NCBI RefSeq assembly: GCF_901827185.1
Contig: NZ_LR594671.1
Location: 1,674,001 to 1,738,000 of the forward strand
Direction: 5' to 3'
DNA from: Variovorax sp. PBL-E5
GTDB lineage: Bacteria; Pseudomonadota; Gammaproteobacteria; Burkholderiales; Burkholderiaceae_C
DNA length: 64,000 bases
Shown here: positions 10,002 to 17,852 of the stretch, one piece after another
Layout of the letters: each line of letters starts with the position of its first letter
Numbering within the stretch: the first letter of the stretch is position 1
Notes under the pieces: model-generated
Database searches by the model: none
Told to the model about the DNA's origin: nothing
What the model saw: only the letters and a program-made list of their open reading frames with translations
Translations under genes and position numbers: made by a program

Positions 10002-10029
10002 ATTCACCCGCGTGATCCGGTGAATTCAC
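10002..10029. promoter_or_regulatory. inverted repeats between LysR gene and divergent small gene
   Basis: ATTCACC (10002-10008) and GGTGAAT (10019-10025) form an inverted repeat with a ten-base spacer, and GTGAATTCAC (10020-10029) is itself a perfect palindrome sharing the right arm. The spacing and dyad symmetry fit a LysR-type operator. It lies only 13 bp in front of the LysR start, consistent with autoregulation. Confidence 0.55.
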
Positions 10030-10099
10030 GGGATTCTATTGGCCGCGGACGTGATGAGGCAGATCATTCGTTCACATCAATCACCCAGGGAGTTTCGTC

Positions 10100-10381
10100 A
10101 TGATGATGAATCACGCGCTTGAACAAGTTCGCCGCCTGCCACCGGCAGTACTTCGCTCGCCCTGGCGTCGATGTGCGGTGCGCAAGTTCCGGCGGCTGCG
10201 CACCATCGCCGCCGCGCCGGCGGCGACACTCGATCCGATGGCGCTGCTGGAAAGCGCCGTGCAGGCGCTCTGGCGCGAAGCCCAACACGCGGGACGCCTG
10301 GGGCTCGACATCGAGGTCTGCGCCGATGCGGGGCAGATGATCATCAACGTGGGCTATGCGGAGCCGGCCGCGGCCGGCTGA
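10100..10381 (+). CDS. small hypothetical protein
   Basis: A 93-residue frame beginning with three consecutive possible starts (ATGATGATG) preceded by CAGGGAG. The first 40 residues are basic (LPPAVLRSPWRRCAVRKFRRL) and the rest is a short acidic/hydrophobic segment (GLDIEVCADAGQMIINVGY). I recognise no domain. Support comes from its divergent position relative to the LysR gene, the ribosome-binding site and the absence of another gene in the interval. It could still be a chance frame in GC-rich DNA. Confidence 0.4.
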   Translation: MMMNHALEQVRRLPPAVLRSPWRRCAVRKFRRLRTIAAAPAATLDPMALLESAVQALWREAQHAGRLGLDIEVCADAGQMIINVGYAEPAAAG

Positions 10382-10423
10382 GCCCGCGCGCAGGCGGAGC
10401 GCGCCGCGTGTGCGCCGTGCCTC

Positions 10424-11458
10424 TCAGGCCGCCTTCGGCAGTCCACCGCCGAAGCGGTCCGACTCGTCGAAGAAGCGCTGGTCCCGGTGCAGCGCCGGCC
10501 AATCGGGCGCCATCAGCCACAGGCGCAGCATGTGACGCCGGCGCTCGATCTCGGGGAAGTCGACGTAGTCCGTGCGCGAGTGCAGGACCGTCCGGTTACT
10601 GAGGAACTGTGCGTCGCCGGGCAGCAGGTTCATGTCGCTGAAGACGCCCGGGCGCTTGCTGACCTCGGTGAAGAATTCGAAGGCTTCCATGCCGGTGCCG
10701 TCGATCGGCGCCTGCGGTGTCGCGCCGCGTCGGATCGGTCCCGGAATGAAGAAGCAGCCGACGGAACCATCGGCCGCTGGCGCGAACACCGGAACGCGCT
10801 GCGCGGTGAGTGCCGGCGTGTCGCCGCGATCCTCTTCCAGTCGATGGTAGACGTAGCCCTGGTAGAGCCGCTCGAGCAGGTCCGGGCGTTCCGACAGGAT
10901 GATGTTGTGCAGTTGCCGCGCGCTCGCGATCCGGCTCAGGCCGCCCGACGCCGCATGGCGGATGCAGAGCAGGCCGACGATGTCCACGGGATCACGGTGC
11001 ATGATGAGCTCGCCGCCGTTCTGGAACGGACGACCGCTCGTCTGCTGGTCGGACAGGTCGATGACGTCGCCGAGGTAGTCGCCGCGCCGGTTCTGCGACA
11101 CGCCGACGCCGAAGCAGGTGCCCAGCGCCCAGAAGAGCGCATCCAGCACCGGGCGCTCCACGTCGACCGGCACCTTGCGCACCAGCACCACGCCGCGGCC
11201 GGTGCGCAGCTCCGTGGCGAACTGGCGCAGGTCCTCGCCCAGCGCACCGAGCCCGGCCTCGGCGCTGCCGATCGAACACAGCGGAAGCGCCATGCGCACC
11301 AGCCGACGGCCGATGGCGACGAGCTCGCTGGCCGCCCCCGGCGAGAGGGAGAACACCCAGCGCTCATCCTCGGCCAGCGCCTCGCCGTCCCACACCGAGC
11401 GTCCCGTGCAGCCGGCGAGTTTCGTGAGTCGATCCTGTTGCACCTGCGCGCCCTTCAT
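10424..11458 (-). CDS. TauD/TfdA-family 2-oxoglutarate- or Fe(II)-dependent oxygenase
   Basis: A 344-residue protein with the fold signature of TauD/TfdA dioxygenases: an iron-binding MHRDPVDIVG (H-x-D), and a distal VLHSRTDYVDFPE followed by RRRHMLRLWL, giving the second His and the Arg that usually binds the 2-oxoglutarate carboxylate. These enzymes hydroxylate a carboxylate or sulfonate substrate in the cytoplasm. It is the last gene of the IclR-linked operon and overlaps the upstream Bug gene by 4 bp. In this setting it probably performs a hydroxylation or cleavage early in breakdown of the imported compound; the substrate is unknown. Confidence 0.85.
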   Translation of the reverse strand: MKGAQVQQDRLTKLAGCTGRSVWDGEALAEDERWVFSLSPGAASELVAIGRRLVRMALPLCSIGSAEAGLGALGEDLRQFATELRTGRGVVLVRKVPVDVERPVLDALFWALGTCFGVGVSQNRRGDYLGDVIDLSDQQTSGRPFQNGGELIMHRDPVDIVGLLCIRHAASGGLSRIASARQLHNIILSERPDLLERLYQGYVYHRLEEDRGDTPALTAQRVPVFAPAADGSVGCFFIPGPIRRGATPQAPIDGTGMEAFEFFTEVSKRPGVFSDMNLLPGDAQFLSNRTVLHSRTDYVDFPEIERRRHMLRLWLMAPDWPALHRDQRFFDESDRFGGGLPKAA

Positions 11459-12420
11459 TCGATCTTGGTCCCGCTTTCCTGGATCACGCGGCCCCAGATC
11501 CTCTGGTCGTTCTTCATGGCCGCGGTGACGGCCTCGGGCGAGGAATAATTGGTCTGCACGCCGAAGCCATTCAGTTTCTTCTTCACCGCCGGATCCGTGA
11601 GGATCTTCTTCATCTCCGCGTTGATGCGCCGGACGATGGGCTCGGGCGTCCCCTTGGGCGCGACCATCGCGAGCCAGGACCATGATTCGACGCCGTCGAT
11701 GCCGAGCTCCTTCAAGGTCGGCACCTCGGGCAGCAGCTCGAAGCGCTTGTCGGCCGTGACCGCGAGCACGCGCACCTTGTCCGATCCCATGTGCGGCACG
11801 ATCGAACTGGCGATGATCGCCATCATGCTGATGCGCCCGGCCATCACGTCGACCATGGCCGGCCCGGCGCCCTTGTACGGCACGTGGACCAGGTCGGTGC
11901 CGGTCGCCATCTTGAACATCTCCATCGTCAGCTGCGACGCGCTGCCCTGGCCCACCGACGCGAAGGTCAGCTTGCCCGGCTCGGCCTTCGCCAGTGCGAT
12001 GAGCTCCGCCACCGACTTGGCCGGCACCGTCGAGTTGATGAACAGGACCTGCGGCGAGGTCACGAAGCCCGAGATCGGCTCGAAATCCTTCAGCGGATCG
12101 AAGTGCATGTTCGGATAGAGCAGCGAGTTGATCGCCAGCGCACCGTTGGTGCCGATCATCAGGGTGTAGCCGTCGGGAGCCGCGCGCGCGACCGATTCGG
12201 CGCCGATGTTGCCGCCGGCCCCGCCGCGGTTGTCGACCACCACCGGCTGCCCGAGCGCCGCGCCGAGCCGCTCGGCGAAGACGCGCACCGCCGCGTCGCT
12301 GCCGCCCGGCGGGAACGGATAGACCAGCGTGATAGGCCGGCTGGGCCAGGTGTCTGCCGCGGCCCAGCCCGGCAGCGAGACGATGAGCGCGGCGAAAGCG
12401 GCCAACAGGATGCGTCGCAT
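11455..12420 (-). CDS. Bug-family tripartite tricarboxylate transporter binding protein
   Basis: A 321-residue periplasmic solute receptor with a signal peptide (MRRILLAAFAALIVSLPGWAAA-DTWP) and family motifs YPFPPGGSDAAVRVFAERLG, VVDNRGGAGGNIGAE, APDGYTLMIG and LVHVPYKGAGPA. Bug (TctC-like) proteins bind carboxylates and related small molecules, in some cases for uptake through TctA/TctB and in others apparently as sensors. No tctA or tctB is in the window. It lies within the IclR-linked operon between the CoA ligase and the oxygenase, so its ligand is probably the same acid. Confidence 0.93.
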   Translation of the reverse strand: MRRILLAAFAALIVSLPGWAAADTWPSRPITLVYPFPPGGSDAAVRVFAERLGAALGQPVVVDNRGGAGGNIGAESVARAAPDGYTLMIGTNGALAINSLLYPNMHFDPLKDFEPISGFVTSPQVLFINSTVPAKSVAELIALAKAEPGKLTFASVGQGSASQLTMEMFKMATGTDLVHVPYKGAGPAMVDVMAGRISMMAIIASSIVPHMGSDKVRVLAVTADKRFELLPEVPTLKELGIDGVESWSWLAMVAPKGTPEPIVRRINAEMKKILTDPAVKKKLNGFGVQTNYSSPEAVTAAMKNDQRIWGRVIQESGTKIE

Positions 12421-12429
12421 GAATGCCCC

Positions 12430-14388
12430 CTATGCACAAAGAACCGGGAGATCGCGGAAATGAGCGAGCGACTCGGGATTCGCGATCGCGGCCACGTTCC
12501 TGGGAACGCGTCCATGGATCGCATCGCGAATCGCCAGCTCCATGACTTTGCCGACGCCGTTCCTCGGCAGATCCGGAACGGGAACGATGTGGGCCGGCAG
12601 ATGGTGCGGCGAGGCCTTGTCGCGCAGGGTCGTGCGAATGGTCTCGCCCAGCTCGCTGCTGTAGCGGTTGCCCGCGCGCAGCTTGACGAACAGGACGATG
12701 CGGGAATCGCCGTTCCAGTCCTGCGTCACCGCCGCGCATTCGTCCAACTCGGGCAAGGCTTCGAGCGGCCGGTAGATCTCGGCCGTTCCGATGCGGATGC
12801 CGCGGGCTTTCAGCGTGGCGTCCGACCGGCCATGGATGACGTAGCCGCCGCGCGGCGTGCGCTCGACCCAGTCGCCGTGGAACCATTTGCCGGGGTAGCG
12901 CGTGAAATAGGTATCGAGCAGGCGCTGGCGATCCGCGTCGCCCCAGAAGCCGAGCGGCATCGAGGGAAAGGAAGAGGCGCAGGCCAGCTCGCCGGCGCCG
13001 CAGGCGACGGGATGGCCATCGTCGTCGAGCACCTCGACCGCCATGCCCAGCGTCGCCACGGTGGCTTCGCCGGCGACGACGGCGCCGCCGGGGTCGTTGT
13101 TCACGAACGAGGCCAGCAGGTCGGTGCCGCCCGAAGGCGAGGCGAAGTAGAGCTCGGACTTGATGTGGCGGTAGACGTACTCGTGGTTGGCGGCCGACAC
13201 GCGGGTGCCTCCCGCGAACATCGTGCGCAGCGAACTCAGGTCATGCGTATGCATCGGGCTCAGGCCGGCCTTGGCGTAGATGTCGAGCACCGCCGCGGAC
13301 GGGCCGAAGAAGGTGACGCGTTCGCGCTCGACCAGATCGAACAGGCGATCGATGCGGGGCCAGGTCGCCGAGCCCTCGTAGAGGATCACGGTGGCACCGA
13401 TGGCCAGCGCCGCGGTCGACCAGTTCCAGATCATCCAGCCGGTCGCCGACAGCCGCAGCAGGCGGTCACCGGCGCGCAGGTCGCCGTGCAGCCGCAGCTC
13501 CTTGGCGAACTGGATCAGCGGACCGCCGACGCCGTGCGTGAGGCACTTGGGCTTGCCGGTCGTGCCGGAGGTGAAGAGGATGAAGCCCGGCGCATGGAAG
13601 GCCACGCGCACGAAGCTCGGCTCCGTCTCGCTGCGCGCGGCCAGGGCCGCGGCCCAATCGGTGGCGCCGGCCCACAGCGGCGGTGTTGCCGAGAGATTGC
13701 CGACGACGAAAGCAGCGCGCAGCGATGGCAGCGCTCTCGCCACTTCGGCTGCCTTGGCCGAGAGTTCGTGCACGCGGCCTGCGTGGCGTGTGCCATCGGC
13801 GGTCACGAAGATCGTCGGCTCCAGCTGCCCCAGTCGATCGAGCACGGCATCGGCCGAGAGTTCGGCGGACACCGTGGCCCAGATGGCGCCGAGCGAGGTC
13901 GTCGCGAGCATCGCAACCACGGCCTCCGGCACGTTCGGCAGATAGCCCACGACGCGGTCGCCCGCCGTCAGGCCTAGCTCGCGGAACACGGCCTGGGCCT
14001 GCGCCACCTGGACCGCGAGTTCGCGAAAGCTCAGCGCGCGCCGGGTGCCGTCCTCGGCGCAGAAGACCAGCGCATCGGCATCGTCGCGGCGCCACAGCAT
14101 GTTCTCGGCGTAGTTGAGGCGTGCGCCCGGAAACCAGCGGTCATCGGCCTTGCATTCGGCACGGTCGAGCACACGATCCTCATCCCAGTCCCCGAGGATG
14201 CGCGCATGGTGCCACAGCGAGCGCCAGAAGGCGTCGAGGTGGTCGATGGAAAAGGCATGCAGCGCCGCGTAGTCGGGGAGGGCGACCTTCCCTTCATGCT
14301 CCAGCCTTTCGGCGAAGCGGCGGATGTTGGTCCGCGCGGCGCGCTCGGGCGATGCGCGCCAGACGATGGGATCGGTCGCGGTGTTCAT
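12430..14388 (-). CDS. acetoacetyl-CoA synthetase-like acyl-CoA ligase
   Basis: A 652-residue ANL-superfamily ligase. The N-terminal acetyl-CoA-synthetase-type domain (HAFSIDHLDAFWRSLWHH), the P-loop FILFTSGTTGKPKCLTHG and the adenylation lysine region LPRNGVGKVMELAIRD are all present. Length, WFPGARLNYAEN and the overall order match acetoacetate-CoA ligase (AcsA/AACS), which activates acetoacetate with ATP and CoA. In this operon it could activate either acetoacetate or a related 3-oxo/hydroxy acid released by the pathway. The start is 3 bp from the stop of the CoA-transferase subunit gene, so the genes are co-transcribed. Confidence 0.87.
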   Translation of the reverse strand: MNTATDPIVWRASPERAARTNIRRFAERLEHEGKVALPDYAALHAFSIDHLDAFWRSLWHHARILGDWDEDRVLDRAECKADDRWFPGARLNYAENMLWRRDDADALVFCAEDGTRRALSFRELAVQVAQAQAVFRELGLTAGDRVVGYLPNVPEAVVAMLATTSLGAIWATVSAELSADAVLDRLGQLEPTIFVTADGTRHAGRVHELSAKAAEVARALPSLRAAFVVGNLSATPPLWAGATDWAAALAARSETEPSFVRVAFHAPGFILFTSGTTGKPKCLTHGVGGPLIQFAKELRLHGDLRAGDRLLRLSATGWMIWNWSTAALAIGATVILYEGSATWPRIDRLFDLVERERVTFFGPSAAVLDIYAKAGLSPMHTHDLSSLRTMFAGGTRVSAANHEYVYRHIKSELYFASPSGGTDLLASFVNNDPGGAVVAGEATVATLGMAVEVLDDDGHPVACGAGELACASSFPSMPLGFWGDADRQRLLDTYFTRYPGKWFHGDWVERTPRGGYVIHGRSDATLKARGIRIGTAEIYRPLEALPELDECAAVTQDWNGDSRIVLFVKLRAGNRYSSELGETIRTTLRDKASPHHLPAHIVPVPDLPRNGVGKVMELAIRDAIHGRVPRNVAAIANPESLAHFRDLPVLCA

Positions 14389-14391
14389 GGC

Positions 14392-15144
14392 TCAGGCCAC
14401 TGCGGCGGTCTTGCGCGCATCCCAGCCGAGGACCTCGCGCGCGAACTGCGGATAGGTGCCCGCCAGCAAGGGCGCGACCTCGTTGCGCAACAGGAAAAGA
14501 ATCTCGGCGCTGGGGGCCGCGGTGGTGGGCACCTCGCCCGCGGGCAGGTCGTAGTCGAAGCCGGTCGCGCGGCGGATGTCGTCGGCCGTCTGGCCCGGAT
14601 GAACGCTCTCCAGCGTGAAGCGCTTGCGCTCCGGCGCGAAGCCGAACACGCAGCGACTGGTGACCAGCACCTTGGGGCCACCGGGCCGATAGACATTGGC
14701 CTCGTTCGTCCCGGCGGCCGTCACGAAATCTACCTTGCGCGTCAGCACGCGCGGCGTGTGCTCGTCCCTGAACAGGACGACCCGCTTGGCCAGCGCGTAC
14801 AGATAGGGCGCGCCGTAGGTGCCGCCCCAGCGCACCTTCAGATCCGGATAGTCGCCGGTGCCCATCAGGTTGATGTTGGCTTCGCCGTCGATCTGCCCGC
14901 CGCTCAGAAAGAAGGCATCGATGCGTCCGCTCGCCGCGCAGTCGAAGAGCTCCTTGCCGCCGTCGGTGATGAAGACGCTGCGGCCGCCGAGCATCGACAC
15001 GCGCATGCGGCCGCCCGAGGCCAGATGGGCCAGCCATGCCGCTGCCGCCGGATAGGGACTCGCCGAACCGACGGCGACGTGGCGCGAATCGCCCAGGCCG
15101 CGTGCCAGCGCGGCGACGTAGAGTTCCTGCGGGGTGCAGTTCAC
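14392..15144 (-). CDS. CoA-transferase family I, beta-type subunit (possible IpdB-like hydrolase)
   Basis: A 250-residue protein with a GTG start overlapping the upstream stop (GTGA). It matches the beta subunit of glutaconate-type CoA-transferases: FFLSGGQIDGEANINLMGTGDY and VDFVTAAGTNEANVY are conserved family segments. By eye, the position of the catalytic glutamate of the true transferases (E-S-G motif) is occupied by Leu/Gly in SMLGGRS (about residues 50-56). Loss of that Glu is what separates the ring-cleaving hydrolase IpdAB from transferases, so this pair may hydrolyse or cleave a CoA thioester. This alignment is visual. Confidence 0.82.
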   Translation of the reverse strand: MNCTPQELYVAALARGLGDSRHVAVGSASPYPAAAAWLAHLASGGRMRVSMLGGRSVFITDGGKELFDCAASGRIDAFFLSGGQIDGEANINLMGTGDYPDLKVRWGGTYGAPYLYALAKRVVLFRDEHTPRVLTRKVDFVTAAGTNEANVYRPGGPKVLVTSRCVFGFAPERKRFTLESVHPGQTADDIRRATGFDYDLPAGEVPTTAAPSAEILFLLRNEVAPLLAGTYPQFAREVLGWDARKTAAVA

Positions 15145-15974
15145 GACATCGCCTCCGTGGTCTTGAAGACATGCGCGTCGAGGTAGGCGCGCAGGCCTTC
15201 CTCGGTCTTCGCGCTTTCCATGTAGTGCCACATCGCTTGTTCGTCCTCGGCGTAGAAATCGCCGAAGCCGTAGGGCGCCGCGCCGCGGGGCACGACGCTC
15301 ACGGCATCGACGTAGAGGCTCGGCAGCGTCGCGCAGGCCAGCGCGGGGTCTTCCATCAGGTCGCCGTCGTAGAGCTTTTCCACCGTGGCGAGCGTGCCGG
15401 TGGACGCATGGGCCATTACCGCGAGTTCGCGCCGCCGGCCGTAGTAGACGTTGCCGTGCCGGTCGGCCATCGGCGCGTGGAACAGCGCCCAGTCCGGGTT
15501 GATCGCCGGCAACAGCAGGATCGGATCGTCGGCGGCGAAGGGGTTGTCGATGACCTTCCAGTCGGTACGCAGTCGGACCACGTCGGAGCCGAGGATGCCG
15601 CGCAGCGGAATGAAGGGAATGCGCTTCTCGCCGGCCTGGAAGGCTGCGTGGATCGCCGGGCAGGTGGCCTCGATCATGCGAAACGATTGCGCCTTGAAGG
15701 CACGCTGGAAGCATGGCGGCACGCCGTATTCGCCCATGAACACCGAACTCGCTTCGAGCGTCGCCACGCAGCCCGCACCGAGCAGCAGGTCGGCCTGCAA
15801 CCCGGTCGTCGGCAGGCCGACCACGTGAAGGTCGCGTACGCCCCGGCGGATCAGCTCGCGGGTGGCTTCCATCGCGATGCCGGAATAGAAGCCGCTGAAG
15901 TCGCTCGGCACGGCGAGCTTTTGGCCATCACGTACATGGGCCGCGAGTTCGCGCAGGCTGACGATGATCGACAC
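15141..15974 (-). CDS. CoA-transferase family I, alpha-type subunit
   Basis: A 277-residue partner of the preceding subunit. The segments VPSDFSGFYSGIAMEATREL, VGLPTTGLQADLLLGAGCV, PFIPLRGILGSDVV and FHAPMADRHGNVYYG are typical of alpha subunits of glutaconate CoA-transferase and IpdA. It is cytoplasmic and expected to form an alpha2/beta2 assembly. The alpha-beta order with a 4-bp overlap ensures equimolar synthesis. The gene follows the binding-protein gene at the head of the operon by 11 bp. Together with the CoA ligase it indicates that the pathway runs through CoA thioesters. Confidence 0.88.
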   Translation of the reverse strand: MSIIVSLRELAAHVRDGQKLAVPSDFSGFYSGIAMEATRELIRRGVRDLHVVGLPTTGLQADLLLGAGCVATLEASSVFMGEYGVPPCFQRAFKAQSFRMIEATCPAIHAAFQAGEKRIPFIPLRGILGSDVVRLRTDWKVIDNPFAADDPILLLPAINPDWALFHAPMADRHGNVYYGRRRELAVMAHASTGTLATVEKLYDGDLMEDPALACATLPSLYVDAVSVVPRGAAPYGFGDFYAEDEQAMWHYMESAKTEEGLRAYLDAHVFKTTEAMS

Positions 15975-15985
15975 GGTGCGACTCC

Positions 15986-16891
15986 TTATTGCACCGGGGA
16001 GGTGGGATCGGGCACGAAGCGCAGGTCGCAGATGCCTTCGGCGGTGATGGCGCCCGTGACCGCGCCCAGGCTGCGCTGCAGCTTGATCATCTCGTCCAGG
16101 CCCTGCATGTCGACCTGGCCGTCCAGGTGCATGCGCGGCAATTCACGTTCCACCGCGCGGCGCATCACGTCCGGCTCGATCTTGAAGTGATGGGACGCGA
16201 GGTCGACCCATTCGTCCACGTGCGCGGCCCCGTAGTGGGCGGAACGCCGCGCCGCGCGCAGGGCCGCCTGAATCAGCGTCGGTTCCTTCTCGATCATCGA
16301 CGGCTTCGCGACGTGAACGATCCACTGGTATTGCGGCAGCGCCGGCTCGTCGTAGACCGCGCCCCATACATCGACCAGTCCGGCAGCTTCGGCCACCGAG
16401 GGCGCCGGCTCGACCGCCAGGAAGGCATCGATGCGGCCGCTGCGGAACACGTCGACCACCTTGGCGTATTCCTCCTGCAGGCCCACGTATTCGAAATGGT
16501 GGTCGGGGTCCAGGCCACGCTCGACCAGCATGCCGCGCAGGAACCATTCGGGGCAGCTGCCGCGCGACAGCAGGCCGACGCGCTTGCCCTTGAGCTGGTC
16601 CCAGTCCTTGATCTTCTTGTCGACGCACAGGTACATGTTGGCCCGGCGTCGAACCGCACCGCCGACGATCTTGAAGTCGTAGCCCTGGTCGATGAACATC
16701 ACGCCCGGCGGCGAGCCGATCTCGCCGAACTTGAGTTCGCCCGAGTCGTAGGCGGCAGCCAGCGGCGGGCCGCCATAGACCGTCTTGACCGACAGGTCGA
16801 TGCCCTCGTCGCGGAAGAAGCCCTTCTCGATCCCGAGGCGGACGGTGAAGGCGCATTTGTCGGTCGGGGTGCCGTAGTCGAGCTGGTACAT
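15986..16891 (-). CDS. NMT1/THI5-like substrate-binding protein without signal peptide
   Basis: A 301-residue periplasmic-binding-protein fold of the NMT1/SsuA-like class: YGGPPLAAAYDSGELKFGE, IVGGAVRRRANMYLCVDK, KGKRVGLLSRGS and FLAVEPAPSVAE. The N-terminus from the ATG at 16891 (MYQLDYGTPTDKCAFTVRLG) goes straight into the fold with no signal peptide; an upstream ATG at 16918 adds only nine polar residues. The start is fixed by AAAGGA seven bases upstream. It heads the operon and has no adjacent permease or ATPase, so it is probably a cytoplasmic ligand-binding or enzymatic member (compare the THI5/4,5-dihydroxyphthalate decarboxylase branch). Confidence 0.8.
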   Translation of the reverse strand: MYQLDYGTPTDKCAFTVRLGIEKGFFRDEGIDLSVKTVYGGPPLAAAYDSGELKFGEIGSPPGVMFIDQGYDFKIVGGAVRRRANMYLCVDKKIKDWDQLKGKRVGLLSRGSCPEWFLRGMLVERGLDPDHHFEYVGLQEEYAKVVDVFRSGRIDAFLAVEPAPSVAEAAGLVDVWGAVYDEPALPQYQWIVHVAKPSMIEKEPTLIQAALRAARRSAHYGAAHVDEWVDLASHHFKIEPDVMRRAVERELPRMHLDGQVDMQGLDEMIKLQRSLGAVTGAITAEGICDLRFVPDPTSPVQ

Positions 16892-16906
16892 GATGTCCTT
16901 TTGAAT

Positions 16907-16923
16907 TGTCCGCTGCACGGACA
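16907..16923. promoter_or_regulatory. operator-like palindrome, copy 1
   Basis: TGTCCG-CTGCA-CGGACA, a perfect 6-bp inverted repeat with a 5-bp spacer, 15 bp in front of the first gene of the catabolic operon. The same palindrome recurs at 17027-17043 before the divergent IclR gene. Length and symmetry match IclR-family operators. Confidence 0.72.
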
Positions 16924-17026
16924 GAGAATGAAGGTGGCCTGAAATCCGATGGACTCGATGCTATTCATTGCACTGAAGATGAAATAGAGAGGCTGCCGGC
17001 GGCGTCATCCAGATTTACCCGAATCA

Positions 17027-17043
17027 TGTCCGTGGAATGGACA
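17027..17043. promoter_or_regulatory. operator-like palindrome, copy 2
   Basis: TGTCCG-TGGAA-TGGACA, one base from perfect symmetry, lying 31 bp in front of the IclR gene. Arms match copy 1 at 16907 in 11 of 12 bases; the centres are 120 bp apart. A regulator dimer at each site could repress both promoters or loop the DNA. Confidence 0.72.
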
Positions 17044-17074
17044 AGGCAAACCGGGTCGCGGCGACAATGCGGCC

Positions 17075-17845
17075 ATGAGCCGAACGCAAGCCGTCCCGCA
17101 GGACAGTCCTTCCGATTCCGTGCGTTCCGTCGAAAGAGCGATCGACATCCTGTTCGCCTGTGTCGACGGTGGGCGCAGCCTCGATGTCCCCGAGCTTCAA
17201 CGGGCCACGCAGTTGCCGCGGCCGACGCTTTACCGGCTGCTCAATGCCCTCGAGGCCAAGGGCATGATCTATTCGTTCGGCGAGCCGAAGCGCTTCCAGC
17301 TCGGGCACCGCGTCGGCCTGCTGGCCCAGGCGTGGAAGAACAGCCCGGCCATCCTGGAGCTCTCGCGCGAAGCGCTTGGTGAGCTATGGCGGACCGTGCA
17401 GGAAACGGTGTCGTTGATGGTTCCGGTCTCGGCCACACACCGCATGTGCGTGGCCGAATTGAAGAGTCCGCATGCGTTGTCGTTCAGCCGCGGCACCGGC
17501 TACCTGGAGCCGCTTCATCGCGGCGCGAGCGGCAAGGCGCTGCTGGCCTTCATGCAGCGCTATGGACTGCCGCGCAACCTGGCTGAGATCGCCGGCGCGG
17601 ACCAGGTCGAATCGCTGTCGCGCAGCTTGCTCGAGGTCAAGCGCCGCGGGCATTCCGTCACCTACAGCGAAATCAGTCTGGGCACGGTCGCGGTCGCAGC
17701 GCCGGTGTTGGGCCCGGACGGCGTCGCGGTCGCATCGGTGTGCACCTTCGCGCCAGAACTGCACATGAGTGGCGCCTCGCTCGAGCGCTGCATCGAGGCG
17801 GTCACGGTCGCCGCCCGATCGATCTCGCTGAAGCTTGCGTCCTGA
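17075..17845 (+). CDS. IclR-family transcriptional regulator
   Basis: A 256-residue regulator: N-terminal winged helix-turn-helix (SVERAIDILFACVDGG, LPRPTLYRLLNALEAKGMI, residues about 17-75) and C-terminal IclR effector domain (ETVSLMVPVSATHRMCVAEL, LHRGASGKALLAFM, AAPVLGPDGVAVASV). IclR proteins respond to small acids and typically flank the pathway they control. It is divergent from the six-gene operon ending at 10424, and the shared region of 183 bp contains two copies of a 17-bp palindrome, so it is the obvious regulator of that operon and probably of itself. Confidence 0.95.
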   Translation: MSRTQAVPQDSPSDSVRSVERAIDILFACVDGGRSLDVPELQRATQLPRPTLYRLLNALEAKGMIYSFGEPKRFQLGHRVGLLAQAWKNSPAILELSREALGELWRTVQETVSLMVPVSATHRMCVAELKSPHALSFSRGTGYLEPLHRGASGKALLAFMQRYGLPRNLAEIAGADQVESLSRSLLEVKRRGHSVTYSEISLGTVAVAAPVLGPDGVAVASVCTFAPELHMSGASLERCIEAVTVAARSISLKLAS

Positions 17846-17852
17846 GGACGGG

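Noticed and set aside
10386..10404. GCGCGC-N7-GCGCGC as a terminator after the small gene at 10100
   Set aside because: No T-run and such GC hairpins are common by composition here.
10171..10602. 143-codon plus-strand frame overlapping the small gene and the oxygenase gene
   Set aside because: Arg/Gly/Ala-rich composition typical of a wrong frame, and it runs into the well-supported minus-strand oxygenase.
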